Below, piece after piece: positions 28,055-36,774 of a DNA stretch of 64,000 nt. Under the pieces are notes generated by a model that was not told where the DNA came from, did not search any database, and saw only the letters and a program-made list of their open reading frames with translations. This DNA is from Marinobacter sp. SS5-14b (GTDB taxonomy: Bacteria > Pseudomonadota > Gammaproteobacteria > Pseudomonadales > Oleiphilaceae), in assembly GCF_030541005.1 (NCBI RefSeq), contig NZ_JASSVM010000002.1, positions 682,001-746,000 on the forward strand, in the 5' to 3' direction. The position numbers and the translations under genes are program-made. How positions within the stretch are numbered: the stretch's first letter is position 1; each line of letters opens with the position of its first letter.

Positions 28055-30019
28055 TCAGACAGTGCCGTAGATGTTGACGACTTTCTGCTGGATGGTCGTG
28101 GGTGCAGGTTTGCGAATCTGGCGCATCATGGCGTCGGCCAGTTCAAGCTGCTTGCGCAGATCGGTAATGGCATTGTCCAGGCGCTCCCGCTCGGAGCGAC
28201 TGTCGCGGTCGGTGCGAACCATGTCCCGGAGCCGGCGAATCTGGTGCTCAAGAAGCTGTTTCTGCTCCATGGAATACTGCATGATCGGCAGCAGTGCTTC
28301 CTGGGGCCAGCGCTCAACATCGCTGCGTACCCGGCCGTGCAGGGTTCGGGCTTCACCGACCATCACGTTGAAGAATCGGCGTACCAGTATGGTTTGCTCG
28401 GTGAGTAGATTTTTCGGGCTGATGCGGAAGCGCCTGGCTTTCTTGCGCAATTCCCGAATGGCAATAACGTGGCGCCCGGCTCTCAGCGGGATGGGTTCAA
28501 GATGCCTGGCCCGGGTATCCTCGTTGTACCGACGGTAAATGGCGCCCACCATCTTTTCCGCCAGCTTGCCCTCGGCGAGCAAATTGGTCAGGTCGCTTTC
28601 CAATAGTTCAAAGAAGTGGTCCATGGCACGGTTCATGCCGGCCGTCGTCCAGCTTTTGGACATGGTTTCACGAACTTTGGATGCGTGTTCTTCAAAGCGC
28701 TCTTCGCTGACCAGCTTGTTAAGAATGTCGCCTTGAGAACCCATTAATCGGCGAGAAGAACGCAGCGTAATCAGCTTCTTGTAGTAAAAGTCGTAGTCTT
28801 TCTGAGCCCGTTCCGCCAGCCGGCCAAGTGCGGCCTTGTCCATGGTTGCGCCGGCGCAGGCTTTGCGTTCTTCTTCCAGGGCCTCAAGCCGGTACTGCAT
28901 GGCGGCCTGGCTGTTCTGCAGCATGCCCAGCAGATCACTGATCAGATTCTGGGTGATCAGTTGTTCTTTGTGGGTCAGGATGCGCTGGATAATCAGTTGT
29001 TCAAGCAGGCCCAGATTGGAACGGTCGAACAGGTTGGTGTCATTGCGCACTCTGGCCAGCAGGCCCTGCTTGGCAGACAGTGGGATAACATCCTGTTGGT
29101 GGATGCCCAGGTGGTTGGCCGTGTAGGTGCGTACGCGCTCAATGGATTCCTGGGTGTGCTTTTCGCCCTGCAGGTCATCCCACAGCACGTCAATCTTGTT
29201 CAGTACCGCAAAGCGACCGGCCCGGTGGTCGGCGTGTTCGGTATTGATATGCTCTTTCCAGATGGTCATGTCGCTGGCAGTCACGCCGGTGTCGGCGCTC
29301 AAGACAAAGATCACCGCGTGAGCGCGTGGCAGCATGCTGATGGTCAGTTCCGGCTCGGAACCCAGGGCGTTCAGGCCCGGCGTATCGAGAATCCGCAGGC
29401 CTCGTTCAAACAGGGGGTGTCGGATGCTGATCTGGGCGTTGCGCCAGGCCGGTACAAGAACGTTACCCGGGTTATCCCGGTCCTGTTCCAGCATGTCTTC
29501 ATCAAAGCCGAGCTTTCTGGCTTCGTCGATGGTGACGCTTTTAACCCGGGCAACTTCGGCCAGCACTTCGCGCATAACGTCCGGATCACGGTCGTCCAGC
29601 TCGTGCCTTATCCAATTGTCTGGCCGTTTGCGTTGTTGTTGCAGGGAGAGCTCACCGGTGCGGGTCTCGATTGGCAGCAGCAACAGGTAATTCTGGTTGG
29701 CGCTGCGGTCGAAAAACAGCTCGGTGGGGCACATAGTGGTGCGCCCCGCCTGTGAGGGCAGCATGCGCTGGCCATAGTCCGCGAAGAACAGGGCGTTGAT
29801 CAGCTCCGTTTTGCCGCGGGAATACTCGCCGACGAAGGCAATGGTGAGCTCGTCTTCAATCAGCAACTCCAAGCCGTGGCGAATACGGGTGCTGATGTCT
29901 TCCGAGAAGAGATTGTTGTCCTGCAACCACAGCCGATAGCGGCCAATCTGCCGGATAAGATCCTTTTTCCAGTCGTGATAGGCTTCAACCTGCTGCGACA
30001 GAGTTCCCTGCTGACTCAT
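28055..30019 (-). CDS. Dynamin-like large GTPase
   Basis: 654 residues. G1 GEYSRGKT at 64-71, a switch-I threonine region GRTTMCPTE near 92-100, G3 DTPGL at 212-216 and G4 NKID at 274-277 show an active dynamin-superfamily GTPase. From about 340 on the protein is helical and charged (ALEEERKACAGA..., MVRTDRDSRSERERL), the expected stalk/helical bundle, with no clear membrane segment. Bacterial dynamin-like proteins remodel or stabilise membranes. Location between yggT and metX, flanked by a terminator and a hairpin, makes it a separate unit. Role in this organism unknown. Confidence 0.8.
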   Translation of the reverse strand: MSQQGTLSQQVEAYHDWKKDLIRQIGRYRLWLQDNNLFSEDISTRIRHGLELLIEDELTIAFVGEYSRGKTELINALFFADYGQRMLPSQAGRTTMCPTELFFDRSANQNYLLLLPIETRTGELSLQQQRKRPDNWIRHELDDRDPDVMREVLAEVARVKSVTIDEARKLGFDEDMLEQDRDNPGNVLVPAWRNAQISIRHPLFERGLRILDTPGLNALGSEPELTISMLPRAHAVIFVLSADTGVTASDMTIWKEHINTEHADHRAGRFAVLNKIDVLWDDLQGEKHTQESIERVRTYTANHLGIHQQDVIPLSAKQGLLARVRNDTNLFDRSNLGLLEQLIIQRILTHKEQLITQNLISDLLGMLQNSQAAMQYRLEALEEERKACAGATMDKAALGRLAERAQKDYDFYYKKLITLRSSRRLMGSQGDILNKLVSEERFEEHASKVRETMSKSWTTAGMNRAMDHFFELLESDLTNLLAEGKLAEKMVGAIYRRYNEDTRARHLEPIPLRAGRHVIAIRELRKKARRFRISPKNLLTEQTILVRRFFNVMVGEARTLHGRVRSDVERWPQEALLPIMQYSMEQKQLLEHQIRRLRDMVRTDRDSRSERERLDNAITDLRKQLELADAMMRQIRKPAPTTIQQKVVNIYGTV

Positions 30020-30142
30020 TGGATAATCCTTCTGCGCGACTTCCGGGCATTTAGCCCCAAATTAAATGGCAGTAATAATAGCGTGTTTGCCCAAACGTTT
30101 ACCTGCGGGGCGCCGGCGTTATTCCAGGCATCGATGTGTTCG

Positions 30143-30183
30143 AAAACAAAAAAGACCAGTTAATCAATGGCTTGATCAACTGG
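30143..30183 (-). terminator. Rho-independent terminator after yggT
   Basis: On the minus strand a stem of CCAGTT/AACTGG plus ATCAA/TTGAT (30156-30183) is followed by TCTTTTTTGTTTTC. It ends the yggS-proC-yggT transcript about 60 nt after the yggT stop. The rest of 30020-30240 holds no gene. Confidence 0.8.
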
Positions 30184-30240
30184 CCTGCTGATATTCGGCA
30201 CTTGTGTAAAATGTAACTAAATGTATATATGGGACACAGG

Positions 30241-30825
30241 TTACATTCCTGCGCCCAGAAATCCCATGCCTGCGGCCACTTTCATGTGGTTCAGCACCAC
30301 ATCAAGAACGTTGAGGATCAGAAAGACCACGATGGGCGACAGGTCAAGGCCCCCCATGGACGGCATGATGTTGCGTACCGGGCGCATGACCGGCTCGGTG
30401 ATCTGGGCAACCAGCTGAATGGCGGGGTGGCCACTCTGCGGGGCTATCCAGCTGACAACCACCACCGCGATGACCGACCAGAAGTAGATCTTGACGATCA
30501 GGCTGGCCACGTTCAGTACCGCCCAGACCAGCACAGTCAGAGGGTTGATGGACGGAATGCCACTGTTCAACGCGATCACGATCAGGAAAAGGGTGATGGC
30601 CTGAATGATGATGGCCAATACCAGCGCCGCACCGTCAATGCCACCCCAGCCCGGGATGATCCGGCGCAGCGGGCGTAGCGGAGGGTTGGTGGCCTTTACA
30701 ACAAACTGGGAAATGGGGTTGTAGAAATCAGCCCGGGCCAGTTGCAGAAGGAATCTCAGCAGCACCACCGTCATGTAGAAGGTGGATGCGATCATCAGAA
30801 TCGTAATCAGAATTTCTGCCAGCAT
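30241..30825 (-). CDS. yggT: YggT-family inner-membrane protein
   Basis: 194 residues with about four to six hydrophobic segments in two similar halves, each carrying the YGGT signature (NPPLRPLRRIIPGWGGID at 45-65 and TEPVMRPVRNIMPSMGGLD near 145-165). The family is linked by synteny with proC and yggS in many proteobacteria and is implicated in cell division or osmotic adaptation. Spaced 21 nt from proC. Confidence 0.92.
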   Translation of the reverse strand: MLAEILITILMIASTFYMTVVLLRFLLQLARADFYNPISQFVVKATNPPLRPLRRIIPGWGGIDGAALVLAIIIQAITLFLIVIALNSGIPSINPLTVLVWAVLNVASLIVKIYFWSVIAVVVVSWIAPQSGHPAIQLVAQITEPVMRPVRNIMPSMGGLDLSPIVVFLILNVLDVVLNHMKVAAGMGFLGAGM

Positions 30826-30846
30826 GAAGCTGTGTCTCCGTAACGG

Positions 30847-31680
30847 TTACTGTTTATCTGCCAGTTCTTTTGACATCTCTTGGGAGCGTTCGAAGGCGGC
30901 GTCGTAGGCCTTCTTGACCAGATCCCTCATGCCGCCATCCTCAAAGGTATTGATGGCCCGCTCGGTGGTCCCTCCGGGAGACATTACGTTGCGCTTGAGC
31001 TGAGCCGGGTCATGCTCGCTGCGAGCGGCCATTTCGGCGGCACCGGCCATGGTCTGTATGGCCAGTTTGCGGGCCGTGGCGGGCTCTATGCCGGCGTCCG
31101 TAGCGGCAGCTTCCAGTGCTTCCAGCATCAGGAAAAAGTACGCAGGGCCGCTGCCTGAAAGCGCTGTCACACCGTGAATCAGGGCTTCATCATCCACCCA
31201 GAGTGCCGTGCCGATGCTTTCAAAAACAGTCTGCACCATGGCTTTCCGTTCTTTCGACACTTTCTCGTTGGCAAACAGCCCTGCGGCACCTTTGCCGACC
31301 AGTGAAGGCGTGTTCGGCATGACTCGTACCACCGGAAGCCCACCGCCGAGCCATTCATCGAGAGTGTCCGCATTCAGGGCAGCAGCTATGGAGACGATCA
31401 GGGGTTGCGTGTTCTGTACCACTGGCGCGATATCCCGACATACGTCGGCCATTACCTGGGGTTTTACGGCCAGTACCACCATGTCAGCTTGCTGGGCGCA
31501 ATAACGGTTGTCGGTGGTTATGCTCACGCCAAATCGATTGCGGATGGACTGCAGATGACTGTCGTCCGGGGCGCTGACCCAGATGTCTCCGGCCTGGAAG
31601 CCGCTGTCCAGCATGCCTCCGATGATGGCGCTGGCCATATTGCCGGCACCGATAAACGAAATGGTGGGTGATTTGCTCAA
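30847..31680 (-). CDS. proC: Pyrroline-5-carboxylate reductase
   Basis: 277 residues. N-terminal Rossmann motif FIGAGNMASAIIGGMLDSG (residues 9-27), VLAVKPQVMADV, and the conserved C-terminal ALSGSGPAYFFLMLEAL and NVMSPGGTTERAI segments. It makes proline from P5C using NAD(P)H. Central member of the yggS-proC-yggT cluster; 63 nt downstream of yggS. Confidence 0.96.
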   Translation of the reverse strand: MSKSPTISFIGAGNMASAIIGGMLDSGFQAGDIWVSAPDDSHLQSIRNRFGVSITTDNRYCAQQADMVVLAVKPQVMADVCRDIAPVVQNTQPLIVSIAAALNADTLDEWLGGGLPVVRVMPNTPSLVGKGAAGLFANEKVSKERKAMVQTVFESIGTALWVDDEALIHGVTALSGSGPAYFFLMLEALEAAATDAGIEPATARKLAIQTMAGAAEMAARSEHDPAQLKRNVMSPGGTTERAINTFEDGGMRDLVKKAYDAAFERSQEMSKELADKQ

Positions 31681-31743
31681 GGTTCACTCCAGGGGGTTGC
31701 CCGGTTGATTCTTTGTTCAGGATGATAGCAGGAACGGGCTGAT

Positions 31744-32457
31744 TCAGCTCTGGCTCTGTTTTGTTGGCCGGTTCCCGAACAGTGCGGAACCGACTCTGAC
31801 CCAGGTTGCCCCTTCCGCGATGGCCGCCTCAAGATCATCTGACATGCCCATCGATAGGGTATCGAATTGCCCTGCTTCGGGATATTTTTCTTTCAGATCA
31901 GTCAGTGCGTTGGCCAGCTGCCGAAAGCTCTTCCGGAGCTCGGCTTCGCTCTGGTCGGGATCTGGGATGGCCATCAGACCCCGCAGATTCAGGTTCGGTA
32001 ACTCGCCTATGGCTGCCGCCAGTTCTGGCAGTTCCGCCAGTGAGCAGCCTGACTTTGTGTCTTCGCTGTTAACGTTGACCTGCAGGCACAGATTCAACGG
32101 CCCCAGGCTCTTGGGTCTTTGCTCACTGAGCCTTCGGGCAATTTTCAGGCGATCCACGCTGTGTACCCAGGAAAACGACTCCGCAATCTGCCGGGTTTTG
32201 TTGGACTGGATAGGCCCGATAAAGTGCCACTCAATGCCTTCAACAGCGTTCAGAGCGGTCATTTTATCCAGCGCTTCCTGTACATAATTCTCCCCGAACG
32301 CCATTTGCCCGGCCTGGGTCGCGGCCAGTAAATCTTCCGGAGGGCGGGTCTTGCTGACGGCCAGAAGCCGCACGCTGCCGGGCTCCCGGCCCGCCTGCAA
32401 TGTTGCTTTTTGTATGCGTCGGGTTACGCTCTCGATGTTGTCTGCTATGCTGCTCAT
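31744..32457 (-). CDS. yggS: PLP homeostasis protein YggS/PLPBP
   Basis: 237 residues from the ATG at 32457; the open frame extends 62 codons further without a start signal into the pilT promoter region. LLAVSKTRP carries the PLP lysine (K36) and GENYVQEALDK, IEWHFIGPIQSNK and SMGMSDDLEAAIAEG are the family marks. It buffers PLP and tunes amino-acid metabolism; non-enzymatic. It is divergent from pilT, the order found in Pseudomonas. Confidence 0.95.
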   Translation of the reverse strand: MSSIADNIESVTRRIQKATLQAGREPGSVRLLAVSKTRPPEDLLAATQAGQMAFGENYVQEALDKMTALNAVEGIEWHFIGPIQSNKTRQIAESFSWVHSVDRLKIARRLSEQRPKSLGPLNLCLQVNVNSEDTKSGCSLAELPELAAAIGELPNLNLRGLMAIPDPDQSEAELRKSFRQLANALTDLKEKYPEAGQFDTLSMGMSDDLEAAIAEGATWVRVGSALFGNRPTKQSQS

Positions 32458-32509
32458 AGTGTGAGTTTGCCGCTTCTGGACTAAAAGAAAAAGCCTTCCG
32501 AGGAATCCT

Positions 32510-33544
32510 ATGGATATTACTGAACTGCTTGCCTTTTCGGCCAAACAGGGTGCGTCGGATTTGCACCTGTCTGCTGGCCTGCCACCGATGATTCGTGTTG
32601 ACGGCGATGTGCGCCGTATCAACCTTCCGCCCATGGAGCACAAAGAAGTGCACGGGCTGATTTACGACATCATGAACGACAAGCAGCGCAAGGATTACGA
32701 AGAATTCCTCGAAACCGACTTCTCTTTCGAAGTGCCCGGTGTTGCCCGTTTCCGGGTGAACGCCTTCAATCAGAATCGTGGCGCCGGCGCGGTTTTCCGT
32801 ACCATCCCTTCGAAAGTACTGACCATGGAAGATCTGGGCATGGGCCAGGTTTTCAAGGATGTATCTTCGGTTCCCCGTGGGCTTGTGCTGGTGACCGGGC
32901 CAACAGGTTCCGGTAAGTCCACAACCCTGGCGGCGATGATCGACTACATCAACGATACCCGCTACGAGCACGTGCTGACCATCGAAGACCCCATCGAATT
33001 CGTCCACGAATCCAAAAAGTGCCTGGTCAACCAGCGCGAAGTGCACCGGGACACCCTCGGCTTCAACGAGGCGCTTCGCTCAGCGCTTCGGGAAGATCCG
33101 GACATCATCCTGGTGGGTGAGTTGCGGGATCTGGAAACCATCCGCCTGGCACTGACCGCGGCGGAAACCGGCCACCTGGTATTCGGCACTCTGCACACCA
33201 CCTCCGCCGCCAAAACCATTGACCGGGTGGTTGACGTGTTCCCGGCTGAAGAAAAATCCATGGTTCGTTCCATGTTGTCGGAATCCTTGCAGGCGGTTAT
33301 CTCCCAGACGCTGATGAAGAAAATGGGCGGCGGCCGCATCGCGGCTCACGAGATCATGATTGGTACGGCGGCCATCCGTAACCTGATCCGGGAAGACAAG
33401 ATTGCCCAGATGTACTCGTCGATCCAGACCGGTGGGTCTCTTGGTATGCAGACGCTTGATCAGTGCCTGGAGCGCTTGCTTCAAAAGGGCCTGATCTCCC
33501 GCGATGCAGCCCGGGCCAAAGCCAAAATGCCGGATAACTTCTAG
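32510..33544 (+). CDS. pilT: Type IV pilus retraction ATPase PilT
   Basis: 344 residues. Walker A VTGPTGSGKSTTLAAMID, Asp box and Walker B VGELRDLETIRLALTAAETG, His box HTTSAAKTIDRVVDVFP and the C-terminal AIRNLIRE motif needed for retraction are all present. PilT is a hexameric ATPase at the pilus base that depolymerises pilin for twitching, DNA uptake and surface sensing. Adjacent to pilU 37 nt downstream. Confidence 0.97.
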   Translation: MDITELLAFSAKQGASDLHLSAGLPPMIRVDGDVRRINLPPMEHKEVHGLIYDIMNDKQRKDYEEFLETDFSFEVPGVARFRVNAFNQNRGAGAVFRTIPSKVLTMEDLGMGQVFKDVSSVPRGLVLVTGPTGSGKSTTLAAMIDYINDTRYEHVLTIEDPIEFVHESKKCLVNQREVHRDTLGFNEALRSALREDPDIILVGELRDLETIRLALTAAETGHLVFGTLHTTSAAKTIDRVVDVFPAEEKSMVRSMLSESLQAVISQTLMKKMGGGRIAAHEIMIGTAAIRNLIREDKIAQMYSSIQTGGSLGMQTLDQCLERLLQKGLISRDAARAKAKMPDNF

Positions 33545-33581
33545 GTTGGTTGGCACCACACGTTGATGAGTAGGTAGATAC

Positions 33582-34703
33582 ATGGAATTCGAAAAACTGT
33601 TGCGGCTGATGGTGGAAAAAGGGGGCTCCGACCTGTTTATCACTGCAGGTGTGCCGCCGAGCATGAAAGTGAACGGCAAAGTGCTGCCCGTCACCAAGAA
33701 TGCCCTGACGCCGGAGCAGACACGAGAGTTCGTCTACGGCGCCATGAACGAGAAGCAGCGCGCTGAATTTGAAGAGACGCACGAGTGTAACTTCGCCATC
33801 AGCGCACGCGGCATAGGTCGTTTCCGGGTAAGTGCTTTCTTCCAGCGCAACCTGTGCGGCATGGTGTTACGTCGCATTGAAGTGAAAATTCCCCAGATCG
33901 ACGACCTGTCCTTGCCTGAAATCGTGAAAGACCTGGCGATGACAAAGCGCGGCCTGATCATGTTTGTGGGTGCCACCGGCACCGGTAAGTCCACCTCGCT
34001 GGCGGCCATGCTTGGCCACCGAAACCGGAACAGCCGCGGGCACATCATTTCCATCGAAGACCCTATCGAATTCGTGCATCAGCACCAGGGCTGTATCGTG
34101 ACCCAGCGCGAAGTGGGGATCGATACCGAAAACTTCGAGGTCGCCTTGAAGAATACGCTTCGCCAGGCGCCCGATGTCATCCTGATTGGTGAGGTGCGTA
34201 CCCGCCAGACCATGGAGTATTCGGTGCAGTTCGCGGAAACCGGCCACCTGTGTCTGGCCACCTTGCACGCGAACAACGCCAACCAGGCGCTGGACCGGAT
34301 CATCCAGTTCTTCCCGCCGGAGCAGCACAACCAGATCTGGATGGACTTGTCTCTCAACCTGAAAGCCATTGTGGCCCAACAGCTGGTGCCCACACCGGAC
34401 GGTAAAGGCCGGAAAGCGGTTATCGAAGTTTTGATTAATACACCGCTGGTGGCGGACCTGATTCGCAAGGCCGAAGTCCACAAGCTCAAAGAGTTGATGG
34501 CCAAATCTAATGAGTCCGGAATGCAAACCTTTGATCAGGCGCTATACCGGCTCTATGCTGAGGGCTCCATCACCTATGAAGATGCGCTTGCCCATGCAGA
34601 CTCAGCGAACGATCTGCGTCTGATGATCAAACTGGGTGCGGATGCCCAGGGGGCAGACAAGTTGTCGTCTTCGGTCGACAAGCTCACCATTCAGGACGAT
34701 TGA
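33582..34703 (+). CDS. pilU: PilT-dependent retraction ATPase PilU
   Basis: 373 residues. Close paralogue of PilT with Walker A VGATGTGKSTSLAAMLGHRN, IGEVRTRQTMEYSVQFAETG and HANNANQALDRIIQFFP. It differs from PilT in having the ALVADLIRKAE-type C-terminal segment instead of AIRNLIRE and a longer tail, which is the PilU pattern. It boosts PilT force. The terminator at 34721-34746 ends the pilTU operon. Confidence 0.95.
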   Translation: MEFEKLLRLMVEKGGSDLFITAGVPPSMKVNGKVLPVTKNALTPEQTREFVYGAMNEKQRAEFEETHECNFAISARGIGRFRVSAFFQRNLCGMVLRRIEVKIPQIDDLSLPEIVKDLAMTKRGLIMFVGATGTGKSTSLAAMLGHRNRNSRGHIISIEDPIEFVHQHQGCIVTQREVGIDTENFEVALKNTLRQAPDVILIGEVRTRQTMEYSVQFAETGHLCLATLHANNANQALDRIIQFFPPEQHNQIWMDLSLNLKAIVAQQLVPTPDGKGRKAVIEVLINTPLVADLIRKAEVHKLKELMAKSNESGMQTFDQALYRLYAEGSITYEDALAHADSANDLRLMIKLGADAQGADKLSSSVDKLTIQDD

Positions 34704-34720
34704 GTTATTTGCCCGTTAAA

Positions 34721-34746
34721 AAAGCCCCGATCAGGGGCTTTTTTTT
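34721..34746 (+). terminator. Rho-independent terminator after pilTU
   Basis: AGCCCC-GATCA-GGGGCT stem followed by eight T, 18 nt after the pilU stop. Confidence 0.9.
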
Positions 34747-34854
34747 GGTTAAGACGAAAGTCGTAAATGATTAGCCTGGCGAATAGGTAGGTATAGCATT
34801 TGAGGCCGCTACCCTGTGCTGCGTATACTCCGCGCGAAACTAAAAGGAGACACC

Positions 34855-36285
34855 ATGCACAAGAATACCAACGCACTCGTAAAAGCCATCCGCCTTGCAA
34901 CCCTGGCCGCCGTTGCCGCGCCCGCCAGCGTAATGGCCGGTGGTTTCTCACTGAACGAGCAGAGCGCCAGCCAGATGGGCGTTGCCAACGCAGGTGCTGC
35001 TGCCAACCCTGAAAATGCCACCACTGTGCTGTTCAACCCTGCGGGTATGAGCCAGTTGTCTGGCACCAATATTTCGTTTGGTGCGGCGGTTCTGGATATT
35101 GATGCTGAGGCGAAAGACGGTGCATCAGCACGCAATCAGCTCGGAGGCGCTGTAACAGGGTCATCCGGAGGGGATATTGCTGATCCAGCGGTACTCCCGA
35201 ATTTTTATCTTACTCACGAGATCAACGATTCCATCGACGTCGGCTTTGGTATTCATGCCCCATATGGGCTGGCTGCGGACTATGAAGATGACTTTGTGGG
35301 GCGCTATTTTGCTGACAAGACTGAGCTGACAGCGATTTCATTTACGCCCGCAGTCTCCGTAAATAATGGGAAGGGCCTCTCGATGGGGGTGGCTCTGAAT
35401 ATTATGTATGCTGAAGGGCGCCTGACGAAGTATCAAGATATCCGTCTTGGCCTTGTGCAGCAAGGGTTGTCGCCACAGGCTGCGGGCCAGGCCGCCAGTC
35501 AGTATGAGGCCGCGTTCGGAGCACCTTATGCAGACATAGAAGGTGATGATGTTGCCGTTAATTTTCGGGTCGGTTTTCTGTACGAGTTGTCGGAGGAAAC
35601 CCAGATCGGCTTTACGGGTCAGACTGGTACCGAATTTAATTTGAAAGGCGATATCGAGCTTTCAGGTTACCCAGTTGCTACCGGGCAACCCCCTCTTGGT
35701 ATAAGCCCAGTCACGCTAAATGAACGCGTAGAGGTTCCTTTGGCCATTCCCGAGAGCGCTACCCTCGGCCTTCGCCACCAGTTAACAGGTGACGTGACCC
35801 TCCTGGCCGGTGCGACTTACGCTCGTTGGAGTCGCTTTGAAGAGCTTGATATCAATAGCCGTGAAGGTGGTGGCGGCCAGATCTCAGGAATGGTTGGCGA
35901 CCCGATCACCCACATTACTGAAGAATGGAAAAATACCTGGCAGTTCAACCTTGGTGGTATCTGGCAGGCAACACCAGAATGGGCCGTCAAGGCCGGTTAT
36001 GCCTTTGATGAATCGCCAGTTGATCAATACGTTACTGCGCGGATTCCCTCAGAGGATCGCCATTGGCTGGCCCTGGGAACTCAATGGAAAGATGCGCAGA
36101 GTGGTTGGACGATTGACGCGGCTATTGGCACGCTGATCTTTGCAGATGATGCCAAGGTTGACGAATACCAGTATCTCCACGACGCTCCTGCCACTAAAGA
36201 TCCGGCTTCCGGTGCGTCCAATTACCAGGCCGAATACGATCTGAGTGCCTGGAGCGCCGCCATTGAGTTCAGCAAGGCTTTCTAA
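34855..36285 (+). CDS. OmpP1/FadL-family outer-membrane transporter
   Basis: 476 residues from the ATG at 34855 (AAGGAG 5 nt upstream). A Sec signal ends at AAPASVMA-GG; the mature protein opens GFSLNEQSASQMGVANAGAA and VLFNPAGMSQLSG, the hatch-domain signature of FadL, and ends in a C-terminal Phe (SKAF) as expected for BAM-inserted barrels. It likely takes up long-chain fatty acids or similar hydrophobic molecules. It has its own promoter region downstream of the pilU terminator. Distinct from the second FadL-like gene at 62198-63535. Confidence 0.88.
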   Translation: MHKNTNALVKAIRLATLAAVAAPASVMAGGFSLNEQSASQMGVANAGAAANPENATTVLFNPAGMSQLSGTNISFGAAVLDIDAEAKDGASARNQLGGAVTGSSGGDIADPAVLPNFYLTHEINDSIDVGFGIHAPYGLAADYEDDFVGRYFADKTELTAISFTPAVSVNNGKGLSMGVALNIMYAEGRLTKYQDIRLGLVQQGLSPQAAGQAASQYEAAFGAPYADIEGDDVAVNFRVGFLYELSEETQIGFTGQTGTEFNLKGDIELSGYPVATGQPPLGISPVTLNERVEVPLAIPESATLGLRHQLTGDVTLLAGATYARWSRFEELDINSREGGGGQISGMVGDPITHITEEWKNTWQFNLGGIWQATPEWAVKAGYAFDESPVDQYVTARIPSEDRHWLALGTQWKDAQSGWTIDAAIGTLIFADDAKVDEYQYLHDAPATKDPASGASNYQAEYDLSAWSAAIEFSKAF

Positions 36286-36303
36286 TGTGCTGAACCCAGC
36301 CTT

Positions 36304-36329
36304 GGGCTGATTCCCTTCGAAATCAGCCC
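36304..36329. terminator. Hairpin between the convergent FadL and small hypothetical genes
   Basis: A perfect 9-bp inverted repeat GGGCTGATT / AATCAGCCC with an 8-nt loop begins 19 nt after the FadL stop and overlaps the stop of the convergent gene. No U-run, so termination is uncertain. Confidence 0.45.
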
Positions 36330-36688
36330 ACCACCTGCCCCCGGTAGATCACTTTCTTCTGCCGGGAGCAGGGTTCAGGCTGCGCAGTATCCTCTCCTCT
36401 TTTGCTCACATCCTCAAAGATAGGTTGCCCCCGGTACATTCTTGGTGCAGGGCTTTCTTCATGCTTCGTGTTCAGTTCCGGTACTCGTTGCTTAAGTGCT
36501 TCCCAGGTATGGACCAGGTGCGTTGAGCGGGTTTTGCCGGCGTAGTCGGCCAGGTGATGCTCCAGCCCGGCTTCATTGAGATGAAGCTTTACTCCGAACT
36601 CGGACTGAATCAGGCGCCGGCACTGGTGCACCAGCTTCAACAAGGAGGGGTCAAACAACCAGTTGCGTTCACTCGTTACGGAATTCAT
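36323..36688 (-). CDS. Small hypothetical protein with a repeated YRGQ motif
   Basis: 121 residues from ATG 36688 (MNSVTSERNWLFDP), preceded by a GAGG; another start at 36712 would add 8 residues. The N-terminal ~75 residues are helical (LVHQCRRLIQSEFGVKLHL). The acidic, Pro-rich C-terminal part contains two copies of a short motif, RMYRGQPI and VIYRGQVV, similar to YRG motifs of DUF4278-type proteins. No function recognised. It follows polA's end region convergently with FadL; likely real by its start signal and codon pattern, but this is not certain. Confidence 0.55.
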   Translation of the reverse strand: MNSVTSERNWLFDPSLLKLVHQCRRLIQSEFGVKLHLNEAGLEHHLADYAGKTRSTHLVHTWEALKQRVPELNTKHEESPAPRMYRGQPIFEDVSKRGEDTAQPEPCSRQKKVIYRGQVVG

Positions 36689-36774
36689 GGAAAGGCCTCG
36701 CATGGATGTCACTGCATCGGGTGTTACCCCGGACCCTGGGGCCGGTGCAGCTTTTATGCCATGCGAGCGCCAGG

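Noticed and set aside
28961..29755. 264-codon plus-strand frame
   Set aside because: Antisense to the GTPase domain of the dynamin-like gene, whose motifs are conserved.
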